DNA of 64,000 nucleotides from Methylobacterium brachiatum. Its GTDB lineage: Bacteria; Pseudomonadota; Alphaproteobacteria; Rhizobiales; Beijerinckiaceae. Position 1 is the first letter of the stretch. Each line of letters begins with the position of its first letter. Positions 51,085 to 59,876 of this stretch are shown piece by piece. The position numbers and the translations under genes are program-made. The notes below the pieces were generated by a model that was not told the origin of the DNA, ran no database searches, and was given only the letters and a program-made list of their open reading frames with translations. The stretch spans positions 651,174 through 715,173 of the forward strand of contig NZ_JAJALK010000002.1 in NCBI RefSeq assembly GCF_020523825.1, given 5' to 3'.

Positions 51085-53429
51085 CAGGCGCCGTCCCGCA
51101 CGACGTAGGTGTGGAAGCGGATCCGCCCGTCCGGATCGACCTCGCGGTAGACGCCCTGGATCTCGGCCTCGAAGCCCGGGAACAGGTTGGCGGAGGCTTC
51201 GAACATCTTGAAATAGTCGAGCATCGGCTTGGCGCGGTCGTCCAGGCGCTCGCCCGGCAGCACGGTGCCGATGCCCGGCGGGTAGACCAGCATCAGGGTC
51301 GTGGCGATGCGCCCCTCGGCCTCGGCGATCGGCACGTAGTCGACCTTGTTGCGGGTCAGCATCTGGGCGGCCTTCTTGGGCGCCATCACCATCTCGGGCA
51401 GGTGCTCGGGGGCGAATTGCCGGCGCTGGAGCGCGGAGGTGCCGGCCTCCCGGTGGAAGGCGTGGAACTCGGCGCAGAGGTCGCGCAGGCGCACCCCGCG
51501 GTAGCGGTTGGGCCGGCGGTTGACGAATTCCGGCATGGCCTCCTCGAGCGGCACGTTGTCGTCGTGGAGCCGCTTGAAGGCGACGAGGCCCGAGATCAGG
51601 GTCCCGGCCTTGGAGGATTCGACGCCCGGCGTCAGCAGGAAGAGCAGCGAGTTCAGGTCGTTCTTCTCGGCCACGATCCGGTTCTCGCGCAGGTACTGCG
51701 CGACGATCGGGGCCGGCACGCCGTGATCGGCATAGGCCCCCGTGGCCCGGTCGAAGCCCGGGGTGAGCACCGTCAGCTTGTTCGGGTCGGTGATCGCGTA
51801 GCCCGGCGCCACGTGGCTGAAGCCGTGCCAGGCCGCCCCCGGGGTGAGCTCCCAGTAGCGCGGCTCGGATGCGAGCGCGTCGGTGGGCACCCGCTCCCAG
51901 GCGATCTCGGCGCCGTCCGGGCCGGTCACCCGGTCCGGCACGAACGGGTCGAAGAACCAGCGCCGCAGCGGATCGGCCTCGTTCTCCTCGAATTCCCGCC
52001 GGATCGCCCGGACCTTCTTGCGCCACTCGATCCCGAGCCGGATCGTGTCGTCCCACAGGATCATGCCCGAGCGGCCCTTCATCATCTGGGCGCCGACATC
52101 GAGGGAGGCGAACAGGGGATAGAACGGCGAGGTCGAGGCGTGGACCAGGAAGCTCTCGTTGAGGCGCTTGTGCTCCACGCGCCGGGTCTGGCCGCGGATA
52201 TGGCCGTCGCGGGTGTGGATCTGCGACGCCTGGGAGAAGCTCGCGAGCTGCTTGTGGGTCGATTGCGTGGCGACGATGCCGGGCGAGGTCTCGTCGAGCC
52301 CGGTGAGCCCCATGGCGAAGCGGCGGGCGAAGAGCGGGTGGAACTTCATGAAGCCCGCCCAGGCCTCGTCGAACAGGATGTAGTCGCAGAGGTGGCCGAT
52401 CCGCTCCAGGATCTCCTGCGCGTCGTAGATCGTGCCGTCGTAGGTGCATTGCTCGATCACCGCGACCCGGAACGGCCGCTCCCGGCGCCAGGCCTCGGGA
52501 TCGGTCACCAGCGGGTTGGTCCGGATCTTCTCGCGGATCCGGGTCTCGTCCAGGGCCTCGTGGTAGATCGGGCCGATCAGCCCGAAGGCGTTCCGGTCGG
52601 TCTCCAGGAAGATCGGGATGCCGCCGCCCAGGAACAGGGCGCCGTGATGGGCCGCCTTGTGGTTGTTGCGGTCGAACAGGACGAGGTCGTCCTCGGCCAC
52701 CAGGGAGGACAGCACGATCTTGTTGGAGGCCGAGGTGCCGTTGAGGACGAAATAGGTCTTCTCCGCCCCGAAGATCCGGGCGGCCTCCTTCTGGGCCTTG
52801 AGGGCCGGACCCTCGTGGGTCAGCAGGTCGCCCAGATCGAGCACCGAATTGTCGAGGTCGTCGCGGAAGATCGCCTCGCCGAGATGCTCGACGAAGATCC
52901 GGCCGATCGGCGAGCGGTTGTAGAAGATGCCGCCGTTATGGCCCGGGCAGGTCCAGAGCTGGTTGCCCTTCTCGGCATAGTCCACGAGGGCGCCGAAGAA
53001 CGGCGTCTTCAGGGTCTCGGCATATTGCGTCACGCGGCTGACCAGGCCGCGGGCGATGAATTCGGGGGTCTCTTCCGCCAGGAAGATGTAGCCGTCGATG
53101 AAGTCCAGGAGCTCGACCGGGATGTCCTCCAGCCGCTTGCGGCGGACCATGATGACGATCGGCATCTCCAGGCCGCGCTTGCGCATCATGTCGATGAGCG
53201 CCGCAGCCTTGCCGTCGAGGCCGCGCTTGCCCCAGTCGACCACCATGCAGCCGATGGCGGCGTCCGTCTGCACCGCGATGGCCGCGTCCTCGACGCGCCG
53301 CGCCCGCACCACCTCGAAGCCGCGATTCTCCACCGCCGCCACGATCTGGGCGACGCGCGCGCCCTCCAGGTCGTCCGGATCGAAGGCGGGAGCGCACATC
53401 AGAACCGTGAAGCGACGGTGGAAATCCAT
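51084..53429 (-). CDS. Orn/Lys/Arg decarboxylase (wing-domain, fold type I PLP enzyme)
   Basis: A 781-residue decarboxylase of the biodegradative arginine/lysine/ornithine type. Residues 1-135 form the receiver-like wing domain (AIGCMVVDWGKRG, PIVIMVRRKRLEDIP). The PLP domain has WTCPGHNGG, LNGTSASNKIVL, DRNNHKAAHHGAL, LFDEAWAGFMKFHP and the Schiff-base Lys in VATQSTHKQLASFSQ (K393). The C-terminal domain includes VYPPGIGTVLPGERL. It produces agmatine, cadaverine or putrescine. The substrate cannot be decided by eye. ATG 53427-53429 gives the family length. No antiporter gene adjoins it. Confidence 0.92.
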   Translation of the reverse strand: MDFHRRFTVLMCAPAFDPDDLEGARVAQIVAAVENRGFEVVRARRVEDAAIAVQTDAAIGCMVVDWGKRGLDGKAAALIDMMRKRGLEMPIVIMVRRKRLEDIPVELLDFIDGYIFLAEETPEFIARGLVSRVTQYAETLKTPFFGALVDYAEKGNQLWTCPGHNGGIFYNRSPIGRIFVEHLGEAIFRDDLDNSVLDLGDLLTHEGPALKAQKEAARIFGAEKTYFVLNGTSASNKIVLSSLVAEDDLVLFDRNNHKAAHHGALFLGGGIPIFLETDRNAFGLIGPIYHEALDETRIREKIRTNPLVTDPEAWRRERPFRVAVIEQCTYDGTIYDAQEILERIGHLCDYILFDEAWAGFMKFHPLFARRFAMGLTGLDETSPGIVATQSTHKQLASFSQASQIHTRDGHIRGQTRRVEHKRLNESFLVHASTSPFYPLFASLDVGAQMMKGRSGMILWDDTIRLGIEWRKKVRAIRREFEENEADPLRRWFFDPFVPDRVTGPDGAEIAWERVPTDALASEPRYWELTPGAAWHGFSHVAPGYAITDPNKLTVLTPGFDRATGAYADHGVPAPIVAQYLRENRIVAEKNDLNSLLFLLTPGVESSKAGTLISGLVAFKRLHDDNVPLEEAMPEFVNRRPNRYRGVRLRDLCAEFHAFHREAGTSALQRRQFAPEHLPEMVMAPKKAAQMLTRNKVDYVPIAEAEGRIATTLMLVYPPGIGTVLPGERLDDRAKPMLDYFKMFEASANLFPGFEAEIQGVYREVDPDGRIRFHTYVVRDGA

Positions 53430-53537
53430 GGAGCCCCTCTCAGCCTTGCAAGCAGCGAGTGGCTTTCTGGCCCATCTGCGACGTTTGCATGACATCGCCC
53501 GGGATCGCGGCCGAAACCGGCTCGGGAATCGATGCGC

Positions 53538-54311
53538 TCAGGCGCCGATCACTTCGGCCATGGGCCTGACCGCGATCCCCCGGTCGGCGAGGTCGGCGCG
53601 CAGCTGCGCGGCCATCGTGACGGCCCCGTGGGTGTCGCCGTGGACGCAGATGCTGTCGATCCGGGCCGGGATGCGCCGCCCGGACAGGCAGAGGATCGCG
53701 CCGTCCTCGATCATCCGCACGACGCGCTCGGCCGCCTCCACGGGATCGTGCAGCACCGCCCCCGGCAGCTTGCGCGACACCAGGTTGCCGGTCTCGGCAT
53801 AGGCGCGGTCGGCGTAGATCTCCCGGGCCAGGGGCAGGCCGAGCCGCTCGCCCGCCCGCTCGGTCTCGAGGCCGGGCATCACCACGAAGATCAGGTCGCG
53901 GTCGAGGGTGCGAATCGCCCGGGCCACCGCCAGGGCGAGGTCGGCATCCGCGTTGGCGATGTTGCCCAGCGCCCCGTGGGTCTTCACGTGCCGCACCGGG
54001 CAGCCGGCATCCTGCGCGAGCGCCAGCAGGGCGCCGACCTGGTAGAGCACGGCCTTCTCGACATCGGCCGGGCGCTCGCCGTGGATCGGGCGCCGCCCGA
54101 AGCCCCAGAGATCGAGGAAGCCCGGATGCGCCCCCGCCTGGACGCCGGCCCGGGCGGCGAGCGTCAGGGTCTCGTGCATGACCAGCGGGTCGCCGGCGTG
54201 GAACCCGCAGGCGATGTTGGCCGAGCTGGCGATCGCCAGCATCCCGGCATCGTCGCCCAGGCGATAGACGCCAAACCCCTCGCCCATGTCGCAGTTCAGG
54301 TCGACGATCAT
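53538..54311 (-). CDS. pxpA: LamB/YcsF family protein (5-oxoprolinase subunit A)
   Basis: A 257-residue protein beginning MIVDLNCDMGEGFGVYRLGDDAGML, with SSANIACGFHAGDP, VQAGAHPGFLDLWGFGRRPI, VRHVKTHGALGNI and ICVHGDTHGAV. It belongs to the PxpA family, which with PxpB and PxpC cleaves 5-oxoproline. No pxpBC genes are near, so either they are elsewhere or the protein has another role. ATG 54309-54311 is the family start. Confidence 0.9.
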   Translation of the reverse strand: MIVDLNCDMGEGFGVYRLGDDAGMLAIASSANIACGFHAGDPLVMHETLTLAARAGVQAGAHPGFLDLWGFGRRPIHGERPADVEKAVLYQVGALLALAQDAGCPVRHVKTHGALGNIANADADLALAVARAIRTLDRDLIFVVMPGLETERAGERLGLPLAREIYADRAYAETGNLVSRKLPGAVLHDPVEAAERVVRMIEDGAILCLSGRRIPARIDSICVHGDTHGAVTMAAQLRADLADRGIAVRPMAEVIGA

Positions 54312-54471
54312 CCCGGTCCCTCGCAAGCGCGGCGGCTCCGCGCATTCAAGGGTCGGACCAAACGCATCACCAAGCGGCTCAGCGTGAGGGCGGTTGCCCG
54401 GACGGAGCGGGCGTCGCGCGAACCCCGAAACGTCCACGTCGTCACTTCGGCTCGCGGGCAGGAACGGCGCC

Positions 54472-54915
54472 TCAATCGAGCGGGTACCGGCTCAGGATAT
54501 CCTCGGTCCGCTGGACGGTCTTGTCGTATTGGCAGGCATACAGCGCGCCGGTGGTGCCGCTGCCGTTGTTCCATTCGCTGAAGGTAAGATCGCCGCAATC
54601 GGCGTCCCGGAAGGCGATCCAGGCGCGCTGGGCCGTTGCGAACTGGGCCTTCCAGGCCGCTTTCGCGTCCTCCGGGCGGTCATCCTGGTCGATGATCGAC
54701 AGGGCCTTCCTGTAGGCTGCATTGAGCTTCGCGTCGGCGGCTTCCAGCGCCTGGTGCAGACAGGTCTGGGTCTCGGGCGTCGAGGTCGCGTCCTGGCACA
54801 GCTTGGCCGAGGGCTGGTCGGCCCGCGCGCCTGCGGACGGGAGCGCGCACACCCAGAATGCGGCGAGGATCAGGATGCCGGCCGGGCGCGCGGGCTTGGG
54901 CGGATACGGACGCAT
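54472..54915 (-). CDS. LprI-like (DUF1311) exported protein, second copy
   Basis: A 147-residue exported protein. The signal is PAGILILAAFWVCALPSAGARA. The LprI/DUF1311 domain contains TQTCLHQALEAADAKLNAAYRKALSIID and AQRAWIAFRDADCGDLTFSEWNNGSGTTGALYACQYDKTVQRTEDI. The FRDADCGDLTFSEW core is shared with the gene at 49933, so the two are paralogues about 4 kb apart. GGGGAGA precedes the ATG. Confidence 0.82.
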   Translation of the reverse strand: MRPYPPKPARPAGILILAAFWVCALPSAGARADQPSAKLCQDATSTPETQTCLHQALEAADAKLNAAYRKALSIIDQDDRPEDAKAAWKAQFATAQRAWIAFRDADCGDLTFSEWNNGSGTTGALYACQYDKTVQRTEDILSRYPLD

Positions 54916-55301
54916 CTATGTCTCCCCGGGGCGAAGCGGGCCGGCTCGGGCGAAAGGCCGGGCCGCGTGACGCTGGCCGGAAAGGCATGAAGACTTCTTT
55001 GGCGCGTCGCACGCCCGATCCCGCTTTGCACCGCTGGGTGCGGGGAGGAGGATGCAATGCTCAGACTTCGACGGGCGCTGGCTGTGAGTCTCGTCATGTC
55101 GTTCAGTTAAAAAATTGGACTGTCGTGTGCTTCCGCAAGATCGGTCATTTGTATCGAGTCGTAGTGTCTGTTTTTGCCTTCAGAACTATAATTATTACAA
55201 CACAAAAGCACGATTGTCTTGCGGTTTGTCCTTGACTTGCTTCACGCGGGATGAAACGCCGCCCGTGATCGGCTCGGCGCCGAGACAGCGAGTCGTTTCC
55301 C
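54916..55301. promoter_or_regulatory. AT-rich region upstream of the TonB-dependent receptor
   Basis: A 386-nt gap whose part at 55095-55230 is strikingly low in GC for this genome. TATAAT at 55187-55192 with TGTCTG (55165-55170, 16-bp spacer) is a possible promoter. The AT-rich context suits an iron-responsive operator (Fur, Irr or RirA), but I could not identify a match to a known box. The left end also serves the divergent lprI-like gene. Confidence 0.5.
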
Positions 55302-57488
55302 ATGGGTATGATGCGTTCGGGCCGGTGCGTGCCGCTGTTTCGCGGCTCCCCTGCGATCCTGAGCGCCGGTGTCCTGATCCTGGTCACCGCCGGCACGGCA
55401 CGGGCCGAGGACGTTCGCCCCGGATCGACCGTCCAGCTCGAGGAGCTCTCGGTGGAGAGCACCGGCGCGGCGCGCGGGATCGTGCCGGCCTATGCCGGCG
55501 GTCAGGTCGCGCAGGGCGGGCGCGTCGGCCTGCTCGGCAACACCGAGGCGAAGAAATCGCCGTTCAGCATCACCAGCTACACCGACACGTTCGTGCGCGA
55601 CCAGCAGGCCCGCACCGTGTCCGAGGCCCTGAGCCGCGACCCGTCGGTGCGCGCCACCCAGACCACCGGGGCGCCGTTCGATTCCTTCTCCATCCGCGGC
55701 TTCCCGTCCGGCGAGGGGACGAGCAGCGAGATCGCGTTCGACGGCATCTACGGCGTTGCGCCGAGCTTTCGCGTCTTCACCGACTATGCCGAGCGGATCG
55801 AGGTGCTGAAGGGCCCCTCCGCGGCACTCTCTGGCGTCTCGCCGAACGGCGCGGTCGGCGGCGTCGTCAACGTCGTCCCCAAGCGCGCCGGCGAGGACCT
55901 GACCCGCTTGACCCTGGATTACGGCTCGGTCGCCCGGGGCGGCGGCCAGCTCGACATCGCGCGCCGCTTCGGCCCGGGCCGGGAATGGGGCGCGCGCGTC
56001 GTCGGCAGCCTGCATGGCGGCGACACGCCGTTCGCGCGCCAATCCGAGACGACCGGCGTCGGGGCGCTCGCCCTCGACTACCAGGGCGAGCGTTTCCGGG
56101 GCTGGCTCTACCTGCTGGCGCAGAATGACCGTTTCGACGCGCCCCTGCGCCCGTTCCAGCTCAGGACCGGCGTACCGGTCCCGCGGGCGCCGGACGGACG
56201 CCTCAACCTGACCCAAAGCTGGGAATATTCCGATATCGACGACCGCGGCGCCCTGCTGCGGCTGGAATACGACCTCACCGACGCGGTCACGCTGTTCGCC
56301 GATGCCGGCGGCGCGCAGACGGAGGTCCAGCGCTACTTCCAGTCCGCGCCGACGATCCTCAATGCCCGCGGCGATACGACCAGCACGCCGCAATTCTACG
56401 CGATGGGCATCGCCCGCTCGACCGTCGATGGCGGCGCCCGGGCCCGGTTCGACACCGGCGCCATCCACCACGCGCTCGTCGTGCAGGCCTCGACCTACGA
56501 CGAGGATACGGCCCGCCAATTCCCCGCCGGGCGCGGCGCCTATCTGTCGAACATCTACGCGCCGCGTCCGGCCGCCTACATCCCCCCGCCGATCACCGCC
56601 GGGCGGCCGCGCCTGTCCGACAGCACGCTGTCCGGGGTCTCGGTGGCCGACACGCTCTCGGCCCTCGACGAGCATATCCTGCTGACGGTGGGCGTGCGCC
56701 GGCAGCGGGTCGAGGCGCACAATTACCTGGCCAATGTCGGCACGCTGAGTTCCGCTTACGACAAGAGCGCGACCACCCCGGTGGTCGGCCTGGTGATCCG
56801 GCCCTGGGACGCCGTCTCGCTCTACGCCAACTCCATCGAGGGGCTGAGCCGCGGCGACGTCGCCCCGCTGGCGGCGAGCAATGCCGGCGCGATCCTGGCA
56901 CCCTACGTGGCGCACCAAATCGAGGCCGGCGTGAAGCTCGATCTCGGCCGGATCGGCGCGACGTTCAGCGCCTTCCGGATCACCAGGCCGAATGGCGAGG
57001 CGAACCCCATCACCCGGAGCTTCGCCCAGACCGGCGAGCAGCGGATCAGCGGGCTCGAGTTCAGCGTCTACGGCGAGATCACCCCGGAGCTTCGGGTGCT
57101 GGGCGGGCTCAGCCTGCTCGACGGCGTCCTGACCCGGACGGCCACCGCCGCCAATCTCGGCCACGTGCCGGTCGGGGTGCCGGACGTGCAGCTCAATCTC
57201 GGCGCCGAATGGGACCTGCCCGGGCTGCCGGGCCTGACCGTCGACGGGGCGGTCATCTATACCGGGCGGCAATTCATCGACCTCGCCAACACCCAGGCCC
57301 TGCCGGACTGGGCGCGGCTCGATCTCGGCCTGCGCTACGCCACCGTGATCGACGGGCGCCGGACGACGTTCCGGGCCAACGTGCTGAACGCGACGGGGAC
57401 GCGCTACTGGACCGGGGTCGCCTCGTTCGGGACGTTCTTCCAGGGCGGGCCGCGCACCTACCTGCTGTCGATGTCGGTCGATCTGTAG
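55302..57488 (+). CDS. TonB-dependent siderophore receptor
   Basis: Outer-membrane receptor (728 aa) with a signal region at about residues 10-36. The plug domain has KKSPFSITSYTDTFVRDQQARTVSEALSRDPSVRATQT, FSIRGFP and RIEVLKGPSAALSGVSPNGAVGGVVNVVPKRAG. A 22-strand-type barrel follows, ending in the aromatic terminus GGPRTYLLSMSVDL. The short N-terminal extension lacks a signalling domain. The ferri-siderophore or other ligand is unknown. No tonB, sigma factor or transporter genes are adjacent. Confidence 0.9.
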   Translation: MGMMRSGRCVPLFRGSPAILSAGVLILVTAGTARAEDVRPGSTVQLEELSVESTGAARGIVPAYAGGQVAQGGRVGLLGNTEAKKSPFSITSYTDTFVRDQQARTVSEALSRDPSVRATQTTGAPFDSFSIRGFPSGEGTSSEIAFDGIYGVAPSFRVFTDYAERIEVLKGPSAALSGVSPNGAVGGVVNVVPKRAGEDLTRLTLDYGSVARGGGQLDIARRFGPGREWGARVVGSLHGGDTPFARQSETTGVGALALDYQGERFRGWLYLLAQNDRFDAPLRPFQLRTGVPVPRAPDGRLNLTQSWEYSDIDDRGALLRLEYDLTDAVTLFADAGGAQTEVQRYFQSAPTILNARGDTTSTPQFYAMGIARSTVDGGARARFDTGAIHHALVVQASTYDEDTARQFPAGRGAYLSNIYAPRPAAYIPPPITAGRPRLSDSTLSGVSVADTLSALDEHILLTVGVRRQRVEAHNYLANVGTLSSAYDKSATTPVVGLVIRPWDAVSLYANSIEGLSRGDVAPLAASNAGAILAPYVAHQIEAGVKLDLGRIGATFSAFRITRPNGEANPITRSFAQTGEQRISGLEFSVYGEITPELRVLGGLSLLDGVLTRTATAANLGHVPVGVPDVQLNLGAEWDLPGLPGLTVDGAVIYTGRQFIDLANTQALPDWARLDLGLRYATVIDGRRTTFRANVLNATGTRYWTGVASFGTFFQGGPRTYLLSMSVDL

Positions 57489-57524
57489 GCGTCGACAGGC
57501 CGCGGCCGCATGCCTCGGCGGCGA

Positions 57525-57540
57525 TGTTTCACGGGAAACA
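57525..57540 (-). other. parS-like ParB-binding site, copy 3
   Basis: TGTTTCACGGGAAACA on the plus strand, the exact reverse complement of copies 1 and 2. It lies 37 nt after the receptor stop codon. Confidence 0.8.
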
Positions 57541-57603
57541 CTTTCTTAAGCCTGCCGGCCCGAACCTCTGGCCCGGATGCCGTCGCCTTCCCCCGCGTCG
57601 CGC

Positions 57604-57711
57604 GCTAGAGCGCTCGCCGCCGAAGTGGAGACCGGTTCGGCGTAAGCGAGCGCGTCATATGAAGGATTTAGAGGCGAGCCCGATTGCAACGCGATCGGGA
57701 ACGGCTCTAGC
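57604..57711. repeat. 108-bp repeat-like element with terminal inverted repeats
   Basis: Ends are GCTAGAGC (57604-57611) and GCTCTAGC (57704-57711). Inside are two hairpins: GCGCTCGC-CCGAA / TTCGG-GCGAGCGC in the left half, and CCCGAT / ATCGGG in the right half. This looks like a miniature dispersed element. No second copy was found in the window, so its repeat nature is inferred from structure and general resemblance to elements in Methylobacterium. Confidence 0.6.
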
Positions 57712-57721
57712 ACGGCCCGAC

Positions 57722-58498
57722 ATGACGGTCTCGATCACGACATCCAGCTGGCGCGACCTGAAGAACGCCAAGGCCCGGGCCCGGCTGGAACGGGCGCTGC
57801 CGTCGATCTTCCCGGCCCCGGTCCTGCACCACGCCCTGACGCGGCCCCTGATCCCGCCGACCCCGCGGCTGGCGGTGGAGAGCTACTGGCGCAACCACAT
57901 CCTGCGGGCCGACCGGCTGGCCCGGGCGCTGGCGGCGCGCTCCGGGACGCCGGAGGGCTGGACCTGGCAGCTCGGCGAGGGCGGCGCCGGCGGCCGTCCG
58001 GCGAGCTTCCGGATTCCGCCCGCCCCGTTCCGCGAGGCGGCCTTCGCCCGCGGCCGCGGCGCCTGCTGCATCTGCGGCCAGCCAATCTACCGGTTCGGCT
58101 GGCACCGCGACCTCTGGGGGCAGGGCGTGCCGAACGGCAAGGCCGCCTGGCACGCGGCCTGTGTCGCCGCCTGGAAGTTCTGGATCGCCCCGCATGAGCA
58201 GGTCCGGGTGCTGAAGCGCCACCAGGGGCATCGCTGCAAGGCGTCGGGCAAGCGGCTGCTGCGCACCGCCGAGGTCGACCACGCCGTGCCGCTCTACCGG
58301 GTCTGGCGCGAGCACCGCGACGCGCCCTGGCCGGAGCTGCTCGGCTATTGGGGTGTGCCGAACCTGCAGGTCGTCAACCGGACCGCCCACGTCCTGAAAT
58401 GCCGGGACGAGGCGGCGGAGCGGTCGCAGACCCTGCGGCTGTCCCGGTACCGGGTGGTCGAGGACGAGTCCGGGTTCAGCGTGGTCGAGGAGGAGTGA
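57722..58498 (+). CDS. HNH endonuclease-like protein
   Basis: A 258-residue protein. The N-terminal half is helical (MTVSITTSSWRDLKNAKARARLERALPSIFP). The C-terminal half has a zinc-type CxxC in ACCICGQPIYRFGWHRDLW, a second cysteine (WHAACVAAWKFW) and an HNH-like core: RCKASGKRLLRTAEVDHAVPLYRVW with Asp-His, ending PNLQVVNRTAHVLKCRDEAAERS. This matches the treble-clef nuclease fold of restriction-like HNH proteins. ATG 57722 begins 11 nt after the repeat element. Its biological role is unknown; no methylase or defence gene is nearby. Confidence 0.75.
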   Translation: MTVSITTSSWRDLKNAKARARLERALPSIFPAPVLHHALTRPLIPPTPRLAVESYWRNHILRADRLARALAARSGTPEGWTWQLGEGGAGGRPASFRIPPAPFREAAFARGRGACCICGQPIYRFGWHRDLWGQGVPNGKAAWHAACVAAWKFWIAPHEQVRVLKRHQGHRCKASGKRLLRTAEVDHAVPLYRVWREHRDAPWPELLGYWGVPNLQVVNRTAHVLKCRDEAAERSQTLRLSRYRVVEDESGFSVVEEE

Positions 58499-58507
58499 GC
58501 CGCCGGC

Positions 58508-59671
58508 TCAGCCGCGCGTGACCGCCTCCAGGCCGCGGGACAGGTCGGCCAGGAGATCGTCCACGGCCTCGAGGCCGATCGACAGGCGCAGCAGCCCGTC
58601 GGTGATGCCCGCGATGGCCCGCGCCTCGGGATCCATCGCCGCATGCGTCATGGTCGGCGGATGGGCGATCAGGCTCTCGACCCCGCCCAGCGACTCGGCC
58701 AGCGTGAACACCTGCAGATTCTCCACCAGGGTCTTCACGGCGGCGCGGCCGCCGACCAGCTCGAAGCTCAGCATCGCGCCGAACCCGGCCTGCTGCGCCT
58801 TGGCGATGGCGTGGCCCGGATGGGATTCCAGGCCGGGATAGTGGACGCGGCTCACCGCCGGATGCGCGTCCAGGAAGGCGGCGAGCTGCCCGGCATTCTG
58901 CTGCTGGCGCTCCACCCGGACGAACAGGGTGCGGATGCCGCGCAGGGTCAGGTAGGCGTCGAGCGGCGAGCCCGTCACCCCGATCGTGTTGGCCCAGGCG
59001 GCCAACTCGTTGCCGACCGCGGCCTCGGCGGCGATCACGGCCCCGCCGATCACGTCCGAATGGCCGTTGAGGAATTTCGTGGTGGAGTGGACGACGAGAT
59101 CCGCCCCGAGGGCGATCGGCTGCTGCAGCGCCGGCGACAGGAAGGTGTTGTCGACCACCGCCAGGGCGCCGACCGCCTTGGCCTGACCGGTGACGCGCCG
59201 GACATCCACCACCCGCATCAGTGGATTGCTCGGCGTCTCGACCAGCACGACCTTGGGTTTCTGGGCGAGCGCCGCGGCGAGCGCGGCCTCGTCGGTCTGG
59301 TCGACGAAGATCACGCGGTACTGCCCGCGGGCGGCGCGCAGGCTGAGCAGCCGGTGCGTCCCGCCGTAGCAATCATGGGGCGCCACCAGCAGGTCGCCGG
59401 GACACAGGCTCGACAGGGCGAGGTCGAGCGCCGCCATGCCGCTCGACACCATGACGGCCCGGGCGCCGCCCTCGAGCTTGGCGATCGTGTCGGCGAGCTG
59501 GTCGCGGGTCGGGTTGCCGAGCCGGGAGTAATCGTAGGGGCCGGGCTGCTCGAAGGCCGGGAACTTGAAGGTGGTCGACAGGTGGATCGGCGCGATCACG
59601 GCGCCGAAGGACGTATCCTGGGCCACACCGTTGGTCGCCGCGATCGTGCGGGCATCGAGTCCCTCTGGCAT
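58508..59671 (-). CDS. Cystathionine gamma-synthase/beta-lyase family PLP enzyme
   Basis: A 387-residue PLP enzyme of the Cys/Met metabolism family. Marks are APIHLSTTFKFP, YDYSRLGNPTRDQLADTIAKLEGGARAVMVSSGMAAL, VVDNTFLSPALQQPIALGADLVVHSTTKFLNGHSD (Schiff-base K199) and SLGGVESLIAHPPTMTHA. Whether it acts as gamma-synthase (MetB), beta-lyase (MetC) or O-succinylhomoserine sulfhydrylase cannot be settled from sequence by eye. AGGAAGGA precedes the ATG at 59669-59671. It is followed on the same strand by nothing in operon distance. Confidence 0.9.
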   Translation of the reverse strand: MPEGLDARTIAATNGVAQDTSFGAVIAPIHLSTTFKFPAFEQPGPYDYSRLGNPTRDQLADTIAKLEGGARAVMVSSGMAALDLALSSLCPGDLLVAPHDCYGGTHRLLSLRAARGQYRVIFVDQTDEAALAAALAQKPKVVLVETPSNPLMRVVDVRRVTGQAKAVGALAVVDNTFLSPALQQPIALGADLVVHSTTKFLNGHSDVIGGAVIAAEAAVGNELAAWANTIGVTGSPLDAYLTLRGIRTLFVRVERQQQNAGQLAAFLDAHPAVSRVHYPGLESHPGHAIAKAQQAGFGAMLSFELVGGRAAVKTLVENLQVFTLAESLGGVESLIAHPPTMTHAAMDPEARAIAGITDGLLRLSIGLEAVDDLLADLSRGLEAVTRG

Positions 59672-59876
59672 CGGCTCGTCCTTCCTGTGCCGGAATTGCA
59701 CCGGCGCGCGTGACCGGCCGGCTTGCGAGCGCGTTCTTTATGGCGAACGGATCAGGCTTTCAAGAGAACGAAAGCTGCATCAACGGAGCAAGCCCCGCAT
59801 GCGGGACAGGGGTTGCGGTCGCGTTTCGGTACAGTCCTGGTTGGCCGAGGCACGGTCACCCAGAGCCGAGGCGGCG

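Noticed and set aside
53430..53537. Possible polyamine-responsive leader before the decarboxylase gene
   Set aside because: The leader is short and shows no small leader ORF or strong alternative stems.
59672..59876. Possible SAM riboswitch before the cystathionine enzyme gene
   Set aside because: I looked for SAM-I/II-like stems in the minus-strand leader and found no convincing structure.
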